From assembly GCA_023135255.1 (NCBI GenBank), contig JAGLTN010000115.1:1-8398 (forward strand): a stretch of DNA of 8,398 nucleotides, read 5' to 3'. Below are positions 5,244-8,398 of this stretch, in pieces; position 1 is the stretch's first letter, and the number at the start of each line of letters is the position of its first letter. A model generated the notes under the pieces. It made no database searches and was not told where the DNA came from. It worked only from the letters and a program-made list of their open reading frames with translations. The stretch is from Planctomycetota bacterium (lineage in GTDB: Bacteria > Planctomycetota > Phycisphaerae > Sedimentisphaerales > Anaerobacaceae). A program made the position numbers and the translations under genes.

Positions 5244-6034
5244 AAGCTGTGTCCTTGAAAATATCACAGGTGCAAGTTGCTGCTGGTGGGAGAAAGATAC
5301 TTGATGTTGGAGAACTTAACATCGGCTCTGGAGAATTTATCGCGATAACAGGGACAAACGGTGCGGGCAAGAGTACGCTTATGAAAGTTTGCTGCGGGCT
5401 GATAAAGCCGAATCAAGGCTCGGTAGTATTTAACGATATTGATATATATAAGGCGACAGGGTGGAGGCAGAGTAATCTTCGAAAACATATAGGCTATATT
5501 CCACAGTCCGCTGAATATAATGCGGAGTTGCCTTTTACTGTTAGCGAAGTAGTTGCGATGGGGCCGACAGCTTCAAAACCTTTGTTGCGACGGCTAAACA
5601 GCAATGACCGTGAAACCATTGACTACTGGATCGGTCAGGTTGGACTTTCGGACAGAAAGAAACAGACTTTCAGGTCACTTTCCGGAGGCCAGCAGCAGAA
5701 AGTTCTTATCGCAAGGGCTATGGCAACAGAGCCTGGTGTTTTAATGTTCGATGAGCCTTGCAGTAATCTGGATTTTAACTGGAAATACCAGATAACAGAA
5801 ATGATCGACAAGCTTTACCAGACCAACAAGATGACGGTTTTGATGGTTTGCCATGAGATCAACCTTTTGCCTCAAAGCTGCAACAGGGTCATACTTCTGC
5901 ATGATGGTAAGGTTGTTGCCGATGGCGATAAAGAAAAAGTGATTAATTCGCAGGCTATCAGGGATGCGTATCAATGCGAAATGGAAACAGTAAAAATCGG
6001 CGGCAGGGATTATATTATTAATAAAGGTATTTAA
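5240..6034 (+). CDS. Metal ABC transporter ATP-binding protein, ZnuC-like
   Basis: The 264-aa cytoplasmic ATPase of the importer, normal length for the ZnuC/MntB/TroB group. All catalytic motifs are intact: Walker A GTNGAGKST (residues 38-46), Q-loop Gln89, signature LSGGQQQK (147-154), Walker B VLMFDEP with Glu172, D-loop SNLD (175-178) and H-loop His205. It should dimerise and drive metal uptake through the permease encoded next. The start overlaps the preceding stop (ATGA 5240-5243), and GGAGAG lies just upstream, so it can also initiate on its own. Seven bases separate its stop from the permease gene. Zinc, manganese or iron cannot be told apart from an ATPase sequence, so no specific gene symbol is given. 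Confidence 0.95.
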   Translation: MKAVSLKISQVQVAAGGRKILDVGELNIGSGEFIAITGTNGAGKSTLMKVCCGLIKPNQGSVVFNDIDIYKATGWRQSNLRKHIGYIPQSAEYNAELPFTVSEVVAMGPTASKPLLRRLNSNDRETIDYWIGQVGLSDRKKQTFRSLSGGQQQKVLIARAMATEPGVLMFDEPCSNLDFNWKYQITEMIDKLYQTNKMTVLMVCHEINLLPQSCNRVILLHDGKVVADGDKEKVINSQAIRDAYQCEMETVKIGGRDYIINKGI

Positions 6035-6041
6035 CTAAGCG

Positions 6042-6842
6042 ATGGATCCTTTTTTTTATTTAGTGATATATGCGGGCGCAATCGCAGGAGCCAGTTGTGG
6101 ACTGCTTGGAGTTTACATCGTTGGTATGCGTATGCCTTTTATAGGAACGTGTATCTCACATGCTGCAATGGCGGGTACCATCTGGGCTTCGGTTTTGGGA
6201 ATTAACCCGACAGCTGGAGCTTTGGTAGCTTCGGTAGCGACAGCGGTATCGTTAACCGCTATCAAACCCGGCAAAACAAAACTGGATACTAACGTTGGGC
6301 TGGCAATATTATTTTCATTGATGCTCGGGCTTACATTTTTAGGGATGGGACTCGTCACCGGAAGCAGAAGTGAAGTTTTGTCACTGCTTTGGGGCAGTAT
6401 TTTATATGTGCAAAAAGAAAAAGCGATAGTGATAACAATTTTTGCTTTGATACTTGCGGTTTTTGTATGGCTTTTTAATAAAGAAATGAAAGTCTTACTT
6501 TTCAGCAGGTCGATGGCGCAAGCTACCGGGGTACATAGCGGTTTTGTGTATTGTTCGTTCCTTGGTCTTTGCGGAATTATCTTAGCAGTCAATCTCCCAT
6601 TGATCGGCGGGTTGATGATATTCAGTCTGATAACCAATCCAGCTGCTTCTGCCTACCAATTGTGCAGGGGACATCGATGGGTAGTGATAATGTCAATCAC
6701 TTTGGGAGTAGCGACAACAATGATCGGCTTTGGGATATCATATTTCTTCGACCTGCCTACAGGTGCATGCATCGTTATCGTCAGCACAATGATCTTCGGA
6801 GCAGCGGTTTTGTATCGCAGGGTTATCAATAGCCGAGACTAA
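6042..6842 (+). CDS. Metal ABC transporter permease, ABC-3 (ZnuB/TroC) family
   Basis: The 266-aa inner-membrane permease of the metal importer. It is very hydrophobic, with about eight predicted membrane helices. The family hallmark is the segment IGTCISHAAMAGTIWASVLGINP (about residues 34-56), corresponding to the conserved GDAxSHAxLPG region of ABC-3 permeases. A later stretch, VNLPLIGGLMIFSLITNPAASAYQL (about 185-209), corresponds to the family's typical late helix (usually LLVSALLVxPAATA). It begins 7 bases after the ATPase stop, completing the operon in the order binding protein, ATPase, permease. No clear terminator follows before the promoter element at 6954, so some read-through into the NicO-like transporter is possible. 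A long ORF on the opposite strand inside this gene is an artefact of its composition. Confidence 0.93.
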   Translation: MDPFFYLVIYAGAIAGASCGLLGVYIVGMRMPFIGTCISHAAMAGTIWASVLGINPTAGALVASVATAVSLTAIKPGKTKLDTNVGLAILFSLMLGLTFLGMGLVTGSRSEVLSLLWGSILYVQKEKAIVITIFALILAVFVWLFNKEMKVLLFSRSMAQATGVHSGFVYCSFLGLCGIILAVNLPLIGGLMIFSLITNPAASAYQLCRGHRWVVIMSITLGVATTMIGFGISYFFDLPTGACIVIVSTMIFGAAVLYRRVINSRD

Positions 6843-6953
6843 TTTTATTTCTCTGATACTAAAGACGGTTTTTGCCGGACATCTGTTGTTCCTTTTAAAA
6901 TCAAATCTTAATTACGAACAAGTAGACATTATTAATAGTTACGAGGTCTATTA

Positions 6954-6998
6954 CTCTTGACTTGGTAGCACTAATTTGATACTTTTATGCGCATATTG
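6954..6998 (+). promoter_or_regulatory. Shared 45-bp promoter element, copy 2
   Basis: TTGACT (6957-6962), a 17-base spacer and TACTTT (6980-6985) lie upstream of the NicO-like gene. The block is identical at 41 of 45 positions to 2549-2593, including spacer bases and the downstream TATGCGCA. Flanking sequence on both sides is not conserved, which points to selected function or recent duplication of just this block. An imperfect dyad GTAGCA-CTAATT-TGATAC is visible in this copy and is weaker in copy 1. The start codon at 7024 is 26 bases downstream. Confidence 0.75.
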
Positions 6999-7023
6999 TT
7001 GTAATTTATAAAGGTAATTGATT

Positions 7024-7737
7024 ATGTCATACGAATTGTCGGTTCTTATACTAACTGCTGGATCTATTGGTTTTTTTCATACATTGTTTGGGCCAGACCA
7101 CTACCTGCCTTTCATTATGATGGCTCAGTCGAGGAAGTGGTCATTGCGTAAAACTGCATTGATCACATTTGTTTGCGGGCTTGGTCATGTATTTAGTTCG
7201 GTGCTGCTGGGCATCGTCGGAATTGCATTTGGGCTGGCGGTTAAAAAACTGGTTGTGTTTGAATCTTTTCGAGGCAATATGGCTGCCTGGGGACTCATCG
7301 CTTTTGGTTTTGTCTACTTTGTGTGGGGCATAAAGAAAGCAATCAGAAATAAACCGCATCAGCACTCTCATTTTCATAGCAACAAAACTACTCATGAGCA
7401 TGTACATGTTCACAACGATGAACACCTGCACGTTCATGCACAGAAAAACACCAAAAGCATTACGCCCTGGGTGTTATTTACAATATTTATTTTTGGTCCA
7501 TGCGAGCCTTTGATTCCTCTATTGATGTATCCAGCGGCAAAAGAAAGTATTTTCGGCGTGGCGATGGTTACTGCTGTTTTCAGTATTATCACGATTGGGT
7601 GTATGCTGGGTGTTGTTCTGGTTTCAACTTTTGGAATAAGCTTTGTTCCAGTTTCTAAATTGCAGCGATATACCCACATGACGGCAGGGGCGGCAATATT
7701 TTTGTGCGGCGTTTCAGTTCAGTTCCTCGGATTATAG
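7024..7737 (+). CDS. NicO/UreH-like divalent metal transporter with His-rich loop
   Basis: A 237-aa integral membrane protein with about six helices. The start is ATG 7024, with AAAGG 9 bases upstream; the TTG at 7018 would crowd that site. Helix 1 carries His19-x5-Asp25-His26 (FHTLFGPDHYLPF), the layout of the HxxxxDH metal signature of nickel/cobalt transporters. GLGHVFSS (52-59) and FGPCEPLIPLL (157-167) match the usual conserved stretches of NicO/UreH-type and TauE/SafE-annotated proteins. Between helices 3 and 4 a loop (112-138) has 11 histidines, mostly as alternating HxH, a typical low-affinity metal-gathering segment. It may import or export Ni, Co or Zn; direction cannot be told. The shared promoter element links it to the metal ABC cluster. 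It converges with the next gene, overlapping it by 6 bases. Confidence 0.88.
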   Translation: MSYELSVLILTAGSIGFFHTLFGPDHYLPFIMMAQSRKWSLRKTALITFVCGLGHVFSSVLLGIVGIAFGLAVKKLVVFESFRGNMAAWGLIAFGFVYFVWGIKKAIRNKPHQHSHFHSNKTTHEHVHVHNDEHLHVHAQKNTKSITPWVLFTIFIFGPCEPLIPLLMYPAAKESIFGVAMVTAVFSIITIGCMLGVVLVSTFGISFVPVSKLQRYTHMTAGAAIFLCGVSVQFLGL

Positions 7738-7755
7738 CCGAGGAAATTTATTTTT
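7723..7755. terminator. Terminator hairpin spanning both convergent stop codons
   Basis: TTCCTCGG (7723-7730) and CCGAGGAA (7738-7745) form a perfect 8-bp stem. The 7-base loop contains the plus-strand TAG (7735-7737) and the minus-strand TAA (7732-7734). A T-rich tract (ATTTATTTTT) follows on the plus strand, so it should work as an intrinsic terminator for the NicO-like gene. On the minus strand no T-run follows, so termination there would be weaker. Confidence 0.7.
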
Positions 7756-8286
7756 GATTGTTGAAACAATATGCTGTGCCTCGGCTTCATCTAACTTCGC
7801 CCCAAACCTATGAGTACTATGGCCATAGTCAAAAGCAATTGAACCGCCAGAGATGCCACAGAATTCCATACCATTTGCGGAGCCGAACATTGACCTGGTT
7901 TGAAGCTGACTCCTTAAATTAGCAATTGATGCAACATCATACTCTTTGCTACGAGCTAACCCTGCAACAGTTCTCAATATCTGAAATTCAGTAGATGAAA
8001 CGTTAATTATTTCCTTACCATTTACGTTCCAGAGCCAAACATAAATGGCAAAAGCACCACCAACTGTCCAAGCTCCGAGCCAAGCTAACATAAACAATTT
8101 AACTGCACCCATTTCAGGCCTGAATATTTGAAAGAGCACCGTTACTTCACCAAATCCCCAGCCTATGAGCCAAAAGCCGATGAAGAAAATGAGAAAATAA
8201 TTCTTCTTTGAAGGAATAGTTATTCGTAAGCCTTCAAAAGTATTTTCGATTTGACTTCGACCTTTACCAATTTGAATTTTAGCCAT
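7732..8286 (-). CDS. Two-TM membrane protein with PH-like C-terminal domain, function unknown
   Basis: A 184-aa protein of a widespread uncharacterised type. Two hydrophobic segments (about 28-48 and 62-86, FLIFFIGFWLIGWGFGEV and MLAWLGAWTVGGAFAIYVW) are followed by a C-terminal beta-rich domain. That domain includes INVSSTEFQILRTVAGL, SGGSIAFDYGHSTHRFG and a closing helix LDEAEAQHIVSTIKNKF, a pattern like a small PH-type domain with a final helix. The start at ATG 8286 is preferred to the TTG at 8304, but no convincing ribosome binding site precedes either. It is convergent with the NicO-like transporter and shares its terminator hairpin. Nothing in the context connects it with metal handling. 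The 112 bases upstream to the window end are AT-rich and show no gene. Confidence 0.8.
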   Translation of the reverse strand: MAKIQIGKGRSQIENTFEGLRITIPSKKNYFLIFFIGFWLIGWGFGEVTVLFQIFRPEMGAVKLFMLAWLGAWTVGGAFAIYVWLWNVNGKEIINVSSTEFQILRTVAGLARSKEYDVASIANLRSQLQTRSMFGSANGMEFCGISGGSIAFDYGHSTHRFGAKLDEAEAQHIVSTIKNKFPRL

Positions 8287-8398
8287 ATTGGCTATGATAT
8301 GCAAAAGCTTACTCTTTGCAATAGGAATGTGTTAAAATCCTACTTTTTTATACGACTTTTAGTTGAGAAAGACTAGTTTAGTTTTTTATAACTTATTT

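Noticed and set aside
6113..6637. A 174-codon ORF on the minus strand inside the permease gene
   Set aside because: It is fully inside a clear ABC-3 permease, and the product is low in recognisable features; it mirrors the codon composition of the permease.
6843..6953. Terminator after the permease gene
   Set aside because: Only a 3-bp CGG/CCG stem and a 5-bp TAGAC/GTCTA dyad were found; neither has the stability and T-tract expected.
8287..8398. Promoter for the terminal minus-strand gene
   Set aside because: A TATAAA is present on the minus strand near 8350, but no acceptable -35 lies at the right distance, so it was not listed.

Overview
The window most likely comes from a planctomycete of the Phycisphaerae type (inference). 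Two things point there: an exported protein ending in a single dockerin-like calcium-loop motif (GDGKVDFRDLAELAENWL), and a gene with a classic type IV prepilin N-terminus (KKGFSLVELLVVIAIIALL). Both are abundant in that group. The DNA is AT-rich, and no rRNA, tRNA, transposase or CRISPR array is visible.

Left part (1-2470): three genes lie on the minus strand. They are a multi-pass membrane protein with an acidic periplasm- or cytoplasm-facing linker, a small TPR-like helical protein, and a single-domain cupin. The gaps between them are rich in structure. A repeat of about 106 bp occurs at 1060-1165, with a partial copy at the window edge (1-46) and a third copy further right (3636-3741). 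The 1752-2137 gap has a perfect 14-bp palindrome, a 10-bp-stem hairpin followed by a T-rich tract (minus strand), and a long-range 9-bp inverted repeat.

Central part (2549-6842): a plus-strand run begins with an exported OB-fold/dockerin-like protein. Repeat copy C follows, and then a tightly packed operon: prepilin-like protein, lipoprotein metal-binding subunit of the ZnuA/TroA type, ABC ATPase and ABC-3 family permease. The first two junctions are ATGA overlaps and the third gap is 7 nt. This is a zinc/manganese/iron-type ABC importer with a pseudopilin gene translationally coupled in front of it.

Right part (6843-8398): a NicO/UreH-like membrane metal transporter with an 11-histidine loop lies on the plus strand. 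It converges with a two-TM, PH-like membrane protein on the minus strand, and the two stop codons sit together in the loop of a shared terminator hairpin.

The link between the parts is a 45-bp promoter-like element, 41/45 identical, placed upstream of both the OB-fold/dockerin gene (2549-2593) and the NicO-like transporter (6954-6998). The simplest reading is one metal-responsive regulon covering an exported protein, a pseudopilin, a Cys-rich metal-binding lipoprotein, its ABC importer and a second metal transporter. The metal and the regulator cannot be identified from the sequence alone.
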